64,000 bases of DNA, taken from contig JACGCK010000135.1 of NCBI GenBank assembly GCA_014925825.1, positions 1 to 64,000 of the forward strand, in the 5' to 3' direction. Every line of letters starts with the position of its first letter. Positions within the stretch are counted from its first letter, which is position 1. The position numbers were made by a program, and so were the translations under genes. Shown here piece after piece: positions 1 to 9,559 of this stretch. The notes under the pieces are model-generated. The model made no database searches. It saw only the letters and a list, made by a program, of their open reading frames with translations, and was not told the origin of the DNA. Source of the DNA: Pholiota molesta. Taxonomy: Eukaryota > Basidiomycota > Agaricomycetes > Agaricales > Strophariaceae.

Positions 1-326
1 GGAAAAGCGCGAACCTCCGCCATGTCAGCAAACGCTGGAGTTATCGACGTAGTAGTACTACCAGCGTCCCACAATGTCCAGGCATCCTGACCATCTATCT
101 TTGTATATGTAATTAAACATAACTTGTCCTCCAAGGGAACCACCGGGCGTGCACGCGCGACTTTCCCAGATTTAAATGTTCCCTTACGGCGAAGGAATTT
201 CCCAATAGCACTGCCGCCACCGTTAAGTTTGGAGACCTCAGACATGGCCCCAATATCAGCCAGCGTACTCGGCTTGCGGAAGTCCAGCACGCGCCCAGCA
301 ACAGGATTACTACCCATCGATTTCAT
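1..326 (-). CDS. LTR retrotransposon pol, N-terminal aspartic protease part (partial, runs off window)
   Basis: An open frame continues downstream of gag to the window edge on the minus strand. From the in-frame ATG at 326 it reads through a basic stretch and reaches W-D-A-G-S-T-T-T at about 74-51. The core D-x-G-S/T is the active-site motif of retropepsin-like proteases, with D encoded at 68-66. The frame is -1 relative to gag, and the two frames overlap by roughly 30 nt around 332-365, as in many Ty3-type elements. I see no textbook slippery heptamer at the junction, so re-initiation or an unusual shift site is also possible. Reverse transcriptase, RNase H and integrase would lie outside the window. 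Assignment to Ty3/gypsy rests on the gag type and protease order only. Confidence 0.6.
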   Translation of the reverse strand, partial: MKSMGSNPVAGRVLDFRKPSTLADIGAMSEVSKLNGGGSAIGKFLRRKGTFKSGKVARARPVVPLEDKLCLITYTKIDGQDAWTLWDAGSTTTSITPAFADMAEVRAF

Positions 327-1967
327 CGGCTTCAAAATTCCAACACTCGCATAGCGTACACCTGCTCAGTGTCCGAATTCCGCGCATAATAGTCATTCCC
401 ATAGTCCTCATATGGGACATTATCAATCTCGTCGCCAGTTGCGCCCTGCACACTGCCATCATCAGACCTGTCTGACATACGATCGGCCTCATCATCAGAA
501 GCGCTGTTGTCCGACAAGTCGTCGCCAATGCTTCCACTGTCTCGCGCCGTATGCGCTGCCCGCACATATTCTCTGGCAGGATTCTTAGGGTGTTTATCCT
601 TATCGGGACAGTTGTGAGCATAAAACCCCGGCTTTCCGCACCCAAAGCACTTAATGTCGCTTCGTTTATTATTACTATCTCCCCTGTCCTTAACAGGTGC
701 TTTCTCAGCGTCAGCCTTCTTCGAATCATCCTTCGCCAAGGCAGCACGATCAGAACTGTATCTAGCACCTCTGGCAAAGCGCCCTGAGCGCCTATCACGG
801 CCGCGATTCTCACGGCTAGCTGTTGCGCCCTTCACTGCGTCCATTGACTGACGCGCGTCAGAATACGACACCTTCGAATCCTTGAGATTCGTGTACACAC
901 CCGGCAATGTGTTACTATCGTAATGGCGCGAAGTGCGCTCTGCTGCTTCAATTGCCTTCGCTTCAGCGACCAGCTCTTCGATAGTATTCATTTCAGGGGT
1001 AAAGTCTCGCACGAACAGTTCCTTACGCCAATTGGCAGGAATTGCGCGAATAAACCGATCCGCCAGCGTATAGCGGTCAGGGTGATCCAACATCGTCTCT
1101 GCAATGTCGCAAATTTTATCATATAATCCCTGAATACCAGTATCCGGGTGATACCTCGCTTTCTCAAACAATGTTCGAGCATCTTGAGTTACGGACGCCA
1201 AGACAAAGCGATCATACAATGCCGTTACGACGTCCTCGAAGGTCCATTTGACCTTCTCCCTATTCAGTCCGAACACATGGTGCCGTAAGAAGCTCTGAGC
1301 AGTACCTTCCACTAGCATTCCGCTGTAGTATACTCGCGCGTCGTCTTTCTCAGGGCCACTCAAGTTCGCGATAGCAAAATAAATTGAAACATCGGTTACC
1401 CAAGTCTCAAGGGACTTCATTTTTTCATCACCCTTATATTTAGTGACTGAGCTTATATCAGGCGGCTTCGGCCGTTCCTTATCACTTCCAAACATATGTT
1501 TTGTCCCACAGTGGTCTCGCACTATGTTTATCAATCTCTGGTGCATGTCATGACGGTAATGGTCCTGTACCTCCTGTATAGCAGGTCTCAATGACGACCT
1601 CCTATGGCTCGGTGGCGGGTTGCTCCACACACTCGCACCTCGAACCACTGTATCTCGTTCTTCACTCGCGCGCTGCGGTGTTCCTCGACGAAGTTCATTG
1701 ATCCCAGCTGATCTATTATTATCCAGATCACGCTTCTCTCGATCATGATCGCGGCGTCGATCACCGACGTCTAGACCGGTTCTGCGATCGGTACCACTAA
1801 TCTCATCGACTGCAGTCGTATGTATGCGCTCGTACATTAGTCGCATAATGTCGACTACAGTATTGTTGTTCCACCGTATTCCCTGATCAGAATAGATAGA
1901 CATTCCAGTTTGCTTAATGTCTGCATCTCTGAGTTGCTGAAGGACTACCCGATCACGAAGATCATTA

Positions 1968-1975
1968 GCCATTCC
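1968..1975. repeat. 8-bp target site duplication, left copy
   Basis: GCCATTCC, identical to 2880-2887 on the other side of the element. Confidence 0.9.
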
Positions 1976-1994
1976 TAGTGTTTGCAGGTCCGGT
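1976..1994. repeat. Left 19-bp terminal inverted repeat of the hAT-type element
   Basis: TAGTGTTTGCAGGTCCGGT; perfectly complementary to 2861-2879. Confidence 0.9.
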
Positions 1995-2860
1995 CCAGTC
2001 CGGTCTTTTGCCCATATTTGGCAAGACCGAGACCGAGACCGGTCCAGGGCGGTCTCAAGACTGCAAAAGACCGATAAAAACCGACATAGACCGGTTTACA
2101 TCGGTCTTTGGCGGTTCAGCAACCGACAGAAACCGGTCTCAACCAGTCCTAGCAAAGACTGGTTGAGAACCGGTTGTAGACCGGTCTGAACCAGCATTTT
2201 AGGCTGGCTTTTACCTGTAGAAACCATTTAAATAGTAGAAATTAGACTACTTGAGCGCATTTGCCCATATCTCAATGAGTTCGTAACCAAATAATATGTG
2301 TAGGGGATCATTAGATAGGTATTTTAATGTTCTACCTTGGCCCTGGTTTGCGAAAGGCTAGCTTACTTAACGAATGAAACGTTGGCAAAAGCGTCTTGTT
2401 AGTAGTCTGGTGATGTATAAATCATCAATTTAATTATAACTCAGTCAGATATTGCTCGATTCTTTAGCTCTAAAATGCAGCTGGTAGATATAAATGCCCT
2501 TCATGTATTTGCAAGTTTGCAAAAGGTACGCGCGCTTAATGGTTGAAATGCGGGCAAAAGCGTTTATAAGCGCTTAAAATACTCAGTTGATCGTAAACTA
2601 TTAATATCTCCGTCAGTTCTTATGCTAAAAATATGGTTTTGGCATTGTTCGAAAGGTTTATTAATGTTCTACTACGCTGCAAAATATCTCGCAGAAAGAC
2701 CGGTTGCAACCGGTCCTAACCGGTTTTTATCGGTCTTTTGATTTGGAGAATCAGGAAAGACCGCGGACCGGACCGCGGTTGCGGTCTTGATCGGTCCATT
2801 CTATTTTCGGTCCACCACGGTTATGGTCCGGTTTTTTTTCGGTCTTTTTCCGGTCTTGTA

Positions 2861-2879
2861 ACCGGACCTGCAAACACTA
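2861..2879. repeat. Right 19-bp terminal inverted repeat of the hAT-type element
   Basis: ACCGGACCTGCAAACACTA; reverse complement of 1976-1994. Confidence 0.9.
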
Positions 2880-2887
2880 GCCATTCC
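2880..2887. repeat. 8-bp target site duplication, right copy
   Basis: GCCATTCC, identical to 1968-1975. Merging the two copies restores the gag reading frame across the site. Confidence 0.9.
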
Positions 2888-4194
2888 CACTGAGGAATTC
2901 CCAGGTGCTCTGTACCTGTTAGCTAACTCTATTAGTTGCTCCTGAGTTATCACTCCGCGTTGAATCATTTGCTGCGCAGCATCTGATATCCACGCTACAT
3001 CTCCTTGTTCCTGTGAAGAGGTAATTTCCTGCTTTACGACTGGAGATGGTACGTCTCACGCAAAGCGCACATTTGGTACGCCTCGGTAACGATTATTAAG
3101 TGGAACATTTTGAGTTTCCTCCATCAATTCTCTTAATACTGCTGTATTCACAGAAGTAGTCTTGTTCGGATCCTGCGATCCTACGTATTGAATCGATTGG
3201 TCATATTGATTATTATTATTATTTGCAGCCATTCCAAATGCTGCATTGAATGGCGCCCGCGGCGCAGGTGCTCGAATTTCTCCCGGGGGAGTATCTGCTT
3301 TAATCCCCTCATGAATTCTATTAATATAAGATTCTGGGGTTGGAGCATAGCGACTATTTTCGCCATCCTCGTTTCTTCCAGTTATTCCTAAGTACATTTG
3401 TACTGCTAGCGCGACGCGTCTCATCACTGGCGCGCAGTAATCCATGTTGTTTGGATCACCAATTGGTAATGTCCGTGCCTGCCGTGCCAGTATAGTACTG
3501 GTTACCGCTTCGCCTACTAACTCTGAGCGCCTGTGAATAGGCACTTCATTCTCCGTGAAATCTTCCCAGAAGAGCATTAATTCTCGTCCGAGAACCGAAT
3601 CCAATGCTGCGATGGGTATTTGTTCTCCCATTCCATAGCGGCGCATTGCGTCATTGGCGCCCATACGTGATCCGTGCCGCAGTGCCGGTTGTTCGGGTGC
3701 CCTGACCGATCCGGTCTGATCGGTCCATCGTGAGTCTTCGGACTGAAGTGCTGGCCTCCTTTCTGGAGGGATATCCCCCGCTCTTGCCTGAGGGATATAT
3801 GCTCCATACACTGGTTGGTTCGCTGTAGGCGAGCCTGTTGTATATCCACCAACCTGGGTCTCAGGACCTTGCACAGTTGGTGCATCAGCGGCTTGACTAC
3901 TCGAGTGCGGTGATTGCGCGCTCGAGAACAAGCCCGGGGGACTTGGTACGTTGTCGTTCATCGACATCTTAACAGCCCTCACTGATGAGTGTTAATTAAT
4001 TTTTCTTTTTCTTTTTTCTTTTTGTACTTTGTTGTTCTTCGTTCACAACTAGCAATATAGTCGTGGTTCAAAAAAGTGAAACGTTTTCCGTTTCTTGTAT
4101 ATGTAGTCCTTAGTTCACCCCAATAGAACCAGCCAACGTATATATTGGTAGTTGTATTTTAAGGTAAAGAAAGAACTAGGGAGTGATAACGGGA

Positions 4195-4223
4195 GCGCGA
4201 GCCTTATATACCAGGGCTCGCGC
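4195..4223 (-). promoter_or_regulatory. Probable retrotransposon promoter: TATA box in the loop of a 9-bp inverted repeat
   Basis: GCGCGAGCC (4195-4203) and GGCTCGCGC (4215-4223) are perfect inverted arms around an 11-bp loop holding TTATATA, which reads as TATATAA on the minus strand. It lies about 220 bp upstream of the gag ATG at 3982, where the 5' LTR promoter is expected. The LTR boundaries cannot be fixed because the 3' LTR is outside the window. Downstream on the minus strand, 4001-4027 gives an A-rich purine leader just before gag. Confidence 0.45.
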
Positions 4224-4920
4224 ATCACGTAATCACCATTACCATACGTCCCCGTTACAAGTACTCTCCAATTACACACTAGCTTACCATGCTAGCGACA
4301 GGCAGTACAGAAAGAAAATACAGAAAGAAAAAATTAAAAAGGTATCAGGTAATGGCGGGCGGCTATGAAGACGATAGAAGGCGGAAGAGAGAGATGTTCA
4401 GGACGAAGGAAAGTAGAGAAAGGGAGGAAAAGAGAAGCAAGAAGGGATACGAGACGTTTGAAAAGGCAATTCAATCTGGCCGACACGAGAATAAAACAAT
4501 TTCGATCTAGCAGAATGTTTGACATGGTCCTGTTGAAGGCACGCATTCATTGATAGCTCACCTCCCCCACATGTTTCAGGGGTAGGCGAACGACGGATTC
4601 TGAGTTTGAGATGGATGGCGGTGGAGTACGGTCGAGGGTCCTCCTACAGGTTTCGGAGAAGGTAAGGATAAAGATGTGTCCGAGGCGCTAATAGTTCTTG
4701 ATGTAAGTATGCACGTCGTCTGCTCTACTTCAACCTCCAAAGCTCTCATCGCAGCGACTGGATGCAGCCAGGATTCGCTCTTGGGCTACTTGGCTCCCCT
4801 ACAGGTTTCAGGAAGACCGAGTGGCGAATCGTTGAGCTGGCGAGAACCCAGTCGCGACTGCGAGAATAATGGAAGATGAAGTAGAACAGCCAGGTGTGCA
4901 CCCAGCTCAAACTGAGTAGC
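4224..4920. other. No gene recognised
   Basis: The left part may be LTR or 5' flank of the retroelement. The rest has only short frames with no family signal. A short phrase (CTACAGGTTTC) occurs at about 4646 and again at about 4800; I attach no function to it. Confidence 0.4.
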
Positions 4921-6067
4921 TCAGCTATGCCGGAGGTTATCCTTGCCGAGACGTTCGGACCGACGAGAAGTGGGCTTTGGAGAGGGCCCGGCAGTCGCGG
5001 AGGTCTGCACGATGGTCGAATCGGGCGGAGAACATGGACGGGGCGGGATGCGGATAACGCCCGGCGAAAGGGGTCCGGTGCCAGTCAATGGAATTATAGG
5101 TGCTGGGATCGATTGGACGGACGAAGCGCGCGACGGGATTCGGATGGTTTGAGGCGAGCGACCGCGGAGCTTCTTGGTGGGTCGGGATCCAGCGCTGGTG
5201 GATGCGTAGCCTTGGTGTTCAGCGTCGTCATCGTCAGACGCGCGCTTCCGCTTTTCTAGCTTACTCTGCTTTGCCTTTATCTTAGCGCAGACGTCCACCC
5301 ACTCCACTATCTTATCGCGGAACGCTTCCGCTTCGGCGGCAGACAAGAGTGCGCTTTTGCCACTGCCGTCTTGATACTCAACTACGACGTCTACCTTCAC
5401 CGGGGCAGAACGACGTGGTGGGTTGACATGGCCGATTGCCTTTCCAGACTTGGCCCCCTTTTTCTGCTTTAATTCGATTTCCATCCGTTTATGCGACGCA
5501 ATATCAGGTAGCACGCGATACTTCTCGCCACTGGGGTAGTCCACTGCCATCCTGACGGAATGAATTGTGTTGCGAGGTTCCGGATGCGGGGGTAGGATAG
5601 AACCCTCTACGACGCTTCCTGGATATGGGTCGTATGGAGCCGCGAGTTTGCCTCGCCTCGAGGGCAGCAGGTCTCCGATTGGAACAGTTTTTTCGGCAGG
5701 ATAGGTATCGGGGCAGACGACACTAAAATCGAGTTTGTTTCAGAGAATGATTAAATGACTGAGGCACAGAACAGCACTTACGCTAATACCTTTCTAAAGA
5801 TCTCATCCCTGTTGGATCGAAATTAGTATGCCTGAAGGAGCGCGTCAGAACAAGGCAGACTAACCTAGATTGTGGGCGGCTGTCTGCGGAGAACGGGAGC
5901 GAGGCAGTTAGGCCCCGAAGTAAATGTATCTGATCGTCGTAGTGGCACAGATCTTGTTTCGGATTCACGATGAAAGTCAGGAAGTCGATCCTCGAACCGA
6001 GGATAAGCTTCTGCAGATTGATACCAGCGGTAGCGGATGGAGAAGCGGCCCCAGCAGTATGGTTCAT
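4921..6067 (-). CDS. Hypothetical basic protein, three exons
   Basis: Model: exons 6067-5865, 5808-5782 and 5722-4921, giving 343 residues. Intron 5864-5809 has GTTAGT..AACAG with an ACTAA branch-like site; intron 5781-5723 has GTAAGT..TTTTAG. Codon phases fit at both junctions, and exon 3 stays open for over 180 nt upstream of its first Met, which supports the splice model. The N-terminal half is a moderately hydrophobic globular-looking region (I-L-G-S-R-I-D-F-L-T-F-I-V). The C-terminal half is rich in Lys/Glu, then Pro/Ser/Arg, with K-K-L-R-G-R and R-R-S-E-R stretches that could be nuclear localisation signals. I do not recognise the family. The start at 6067 is the first good ATG in the exon; an upstream exon is possible. 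Confidence 0.55.
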
Positions 6068-6900
6068 ATTGAGAATGAGGTTGGGGTTTGAGAAAAGCAA
6101 GAAAGTTTGGAGAGAGTATTGGCAGCGCAATGGGCACGATATCCGATTTCAAGTGGGCGAATTAATGGACTCAAAAAAGAGGTCCTGAGATTAAATACTC
6201 TGACCACCAGCACTTGTCATGTGAGATCCCCACGCTTTTCGTTGCTTTGGAACTTGGGCCATGCCACTCAAGCAAAGTGGCACACCGCGTTCGCCCAAAA
6301 TGTCAATTGTTGCTTCAACGCGCGCTCGGCAAGCGTACGGCAAAAGCCGTCCATGTCAAATCATCTGAATTAGGAAATCCCGCTTGCCCACAAGCAACGA
6401 AGGCCCATGTCAGTTTGCCACTCTGATAACAAGGCCGATGTGATAACGCATTTTGCCTTATCCTTGTGATGGAGCCACTGAAAACCATTTTGAAGATCGA
6501 TTACTGAGGATGTCGATCCTTCTTGGTGGTTGAGTGGCTCAAAATGAATCCTGAAGCTGGCCGCGGCCACGAGACACAATAATGCTGATCACTGAGCTCG
6601 TATTGTAGCTTGGCACAAATCACTGACGTTAATTTCGCGATGAGCGAAGTGCGCCTGTAGACTGGTTTCTGAGGATCTTCAGTGAGTCTCTTACTGCGGC
6701 ATACACCAAGGTGCGAGCACTCACAAGTGTGTTGCCAAGATGACTATTGATTCGTCTTCTGTGGGTGAAGCCAAATTAGAAATCAACAACTTCCGATAAT
6801 GGACATGTAACCAGATGCCTGAATTACATAGCACGATCCAACCGAAGAGTTTGGAGCTGCACACTGCATTTGAGATAAGGGATATCGTAGACAGCTTCTT
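6068..6900. other. Intergenic, no gene recognised
   Basis: Lies between the start of the unknown gene and the end of DPH2, both on the minus strand. It holds the DPH2 3' flank and the promoter of the unknown gene. Only short frames without family features are seen. Confidence 0.5.
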
Positions 6901-9167
6901 TCAAAAATCTTGATGTACTCTATCATCTTGATACCCCCTCGGGATCCCACTTCTTCCTTGCTCAAGAACGCTCGGAGCATCCTCGCCGATGCGCACTTCT
7001 AGTCCTTGATAGCTGCGTTGTTGCAGGAATTGGCCTGTTCCAAATCGTCATTTAGACCAACCTGATGACGGGTATGAAATAAATATACGAGAACATACCC
7101 GCAGCACTATCTATGCGCGACACCTGGTCGTCCTGGTTCCTCAGAACAAGTGCCGAAGTTCCCTGTACGAGCCGATCTTCATCCTCCACCTTACCGCCGT
7201 ATCTCTTCGCATGTCGATACATCCCAGTGATGAGGGAGAATATTGGTTGGTCGTTATCGCTTTCGTCTTTTTCGTTGATATCAGCTTTGTGGCTGTCTGC
7301 GACGTTGTCGGCATTCTCGGAATCGACTTGAGAGGGTGGTACAGGTGTCGAATTGGCAATTTCTTTGGCGTCGGATAATAAGCGCCCAAAATCGAGAACA
7401 TAGCGTCCCGTCCAGCTTTGCTCTGCCTGTAACGCGACTTCCAGCTCATATGGTGTCACTATCGGTCGCAAGAATTCCTTTGAAAATAATGCATGTCATG
7501 AGTAAAGGCTCCTTAAACACGGTAAATAAATTTGAATGCATACCTTTCCTTCCACCAAACTGTTCTCGGGACAAGCCACGAGGACGAAGCACTCCACTTC
7601 AAGGAAATTGGCCAGCTTGGCAGGATTGAGTTTGCCAACACTGATGGTATAACTTTTCTTTCTTCTACTTGCAAGTAGGCGACGGAGATGGGATATTAGC
7701 GGGAGGTAGGACGCTTGTAGGACGCGTGTTCTTTAAATTGTGTGGGATGCACAACATGGTATGAATACTCACCGACACCTAGCGTACCGACCAATATACC
7801 GAATACATCTGCATCTCGCGCCTTTTGCACAGCCGCGTACCGTCGCATCAAGAGTCTGTTGGTCCGCCCTGAAGCGAGGGACGCGCTTCCCTTGCGCGGG
7901 TCGTAGGTGTATACCTACAGACGATGGATAGAGTGATTAGGAATCGAAGAGTCGAGAAGAAGAGGGATGAACATACATCGCAAGCAGCATTTGTCATGAG
8001 CAGGTTTGTCAGGCCTAAACTCTCTCCGCCGATGTAGAATATCGTGGTTTGTTCCAGGTGGGTATCCTCTGTATCCTCTGGCGCTTTCGTAGCAGTACTT
8101 TTTGAGTCTTCGGGAGTGGATGAAGCTCCAGGATACGAGATGATAGGTATTTCGTCGTATAATACAGGGATGGGCGGGGTCCTCTTGCTCAACTCCTCTC
8201 GCAGTGTTTTCAAGAGAGCATCTTCATCATAAAGCGTAAGTTTACTATTGCCTACATTCTGGAGAGAAAGGTCTCACCGGCGATGTGGGTAAATATGACA
8301 TGGTGTTTGAGTAATACCGCCTTCTTTTTGGACTCGTTCACTTCATCGGCTGTCTGTGAAGAATCGAAGGCGCGCAGGAGTTCCCCTATGCATGCGTCGA
8401 CGTCTAATTTCTGTCGTCCGAACACATATATGACGGGAAGGCGGGAGGTTCTGAACAGCTATCTATGAGTTATTTTTCATAGAATATCATAGAGTGATTG
8501 CGCACAGAGTCATGCATGCGTATCCATAATGTACTAGCGCGTCTGCGTTGACGTGTTGCGCTGCGACTTCGTCTACGCAACAACTGGTTTAGGTAGATCG
8601 ACGAAAACATGATATACCTAAATTAGATAATATGGCGGCGGAGAGCTAGATTATCAGAACATACCTTCCGTACGACGTATCGGCCAATACATAGAGCTCT
8701 GGTTCTCTCTCGGTGTCTTTCAGATCAGATGTGGGTGTTTGTTGCGAACTGGGATCCACATTCGAAAGTGAACCTGCGTCTACCGCCAAGGTAGACGCCG
8801 ATGCGACGAGCTTTCTGGATTGTCTTCGTAGCTCTGATATCCGTCGTGTAAGATGTCGAAAGATGGGCACTGAATCGTGAAGGAGTTCATCGGGAAATTG
8901 TAGAGCAATCTGTTGATAATATCGAGTTCAGTCAGATCTTCTCAAGTTAAATGGGCATTTTCTCGTGTAAAAATAGAGAGAGAGAAAGGCACACACACGC
9001 TTGTATCCTCCTTTCACCAGCTCCTGCGCTGTTCTTTCGATCTCATAGTAGTCTGTAAACTCAAATCCAGCTGTAGATGGCCCGACGTCTTCCTCGCTGA
9101 TATCAATCGTACGTGTAATTGCATCTTCTCCTGACGCTGAGAAGGAGGTTGTTTGTTCTGCAGTCAT
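6901..9167 (-). CDS. DPH2: Diphthamide biosynthesis protein 2 (2-(3-amino-3-carboxypropyl)histidine synthase subunit 2)
   Basis: Nine exons: 9167-8997, 8909-8665, 8583-8506, 8450-8278, 8221-7977, 7914-7773, 7713-7544, 7477-7099 and 7034-6901; 578 residues, all junctions in phase. Dph2 pairs with Dph1 in the Fe-S enzyme that moves the aminocarboxypropyl group of S-adenosylmethionine onto a histidine of elongation factor 2; Dph3 supplies electrons. Family signatures are clear: [10 protein letters not shown] near 58, the S-Y-G-S-C-C pair (Cys140/141) followed by Y-A-C (Cys162), [12 protein letters not shown] in exon 5, V-L-V-A-C-P-E-N-S (Cys399) and R-P-I-V-T-P-Y-E-L. These cysteines match the cluster-associated positions of the family. 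The start is the first Met of exon 1 and faces the YPP1-type gene across a short shared upstream region. A Ser/Thr-rich insert at about 90-125 is not part of the core fold. Nothing suggests loss of function. Confidence 0.93.
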
Positions 9168-9559
9168 GGAGAGGTTCCTATGATGGAGTTCAAAAGACCA
9201 ACAGCAATCATGAACGCGGGCAATTACCAGAAAATCCGAAAGTGAAGAAAACGTCACGTGCATCACCAACTCCCCTATTTTGCCTCAGCTCATGATTGCA
9301 TGATCCTCTATGCTCGAACTCGAGAGTATTCATTATAAAATAGAAAATTCAATCGATCGATGTGTATGCGCAGAAAACATCCCCCATCGCAAGATCTGAA
9401 CTATAACATATTCAATACTTACACTCAGCACTGCAGGGGTAGCAAGTTCTGCACGTGATTCTCGCCACCAAAATCCTGGTCTTCGCTCGTCATTCGAATG
9501 TCCCTTCCTTGCCTCTAAGCATCATCACCATTACCTATAATCTGGCGTTGCCGACGTCG
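9168..9559. promoter_or_regulatory. Shared upstream region of divergent DPH2 and YPP1-type genes
   Basis: These 392 bp separate two divergent start codons, so the promoters must overlap or abut. I see no strong TATA box and call no individual sites. Confidence 0.4.

Larger units (their letters stand above)
1976..2879. mobile_element. Non-autonomous hAT-type element (MITE), 904 bp
   Basis: The element begins TAGTGTTTGCAGGTCCGGT and ends with its exact reverse complement, giving 19-bp perfect terminal inverted repeats. It is flanked by a perfect 8-bp duplication, GCCATTCC, the target size typical of hAT transposons. The first and last 200 bp are full of GACCGGT/ACCGGTC-like words in both orientations, including a shared block around AAAAGACCGATAAAAACCG near both ends. 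These look like subterminal transposase-binding arrays. The middle (about 2210-2690) is AT-rich and has no transposase frame, so movement would need an autonomous relative elsewhere. Intact ends and a perfect target copy suggest a recent insertion into the retrotransposon gag. Confidence 0.88.
332..3982 (-). pseudogene. Retrotransposon gag, interrupted by a stop codon and a hAT-type insertion
   Basis: Two long open frames belong to one gag. The first (3982 to 3056, 308 codons) starts with ATG and is rich in Pro, Gln and Ser. The second (1972 to 332, 546 codons) has a capsid-like helical region of the retrotransposon gag family, then basic residues, then a CCHC zinc knuckle (C-F-G-C, four residues, H, four residues, C) near 640-600, and an acidic C-terminus. 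If the element at 1976-2879 and one target copy are removed, the frame after the TGA at 3058-3056 runs 57 codons without a stop straight into the second frame. The gene was therefore about 912 codons, broken by one TGA (possibly a CGA mutated by C-to-T) and by the insertion. Splicing out the insert is unlikely to help because the TGA remains. The ATG that seems to start the downstream frame lies inside the target duplication. Confidence 0.8.

Noticed and set aside
1978..2166. Open frame inside the hAT-type element as a possible transposase fragment
   Set aside because: It is made of the repeated GACCGGT-like words and has no transposase features.
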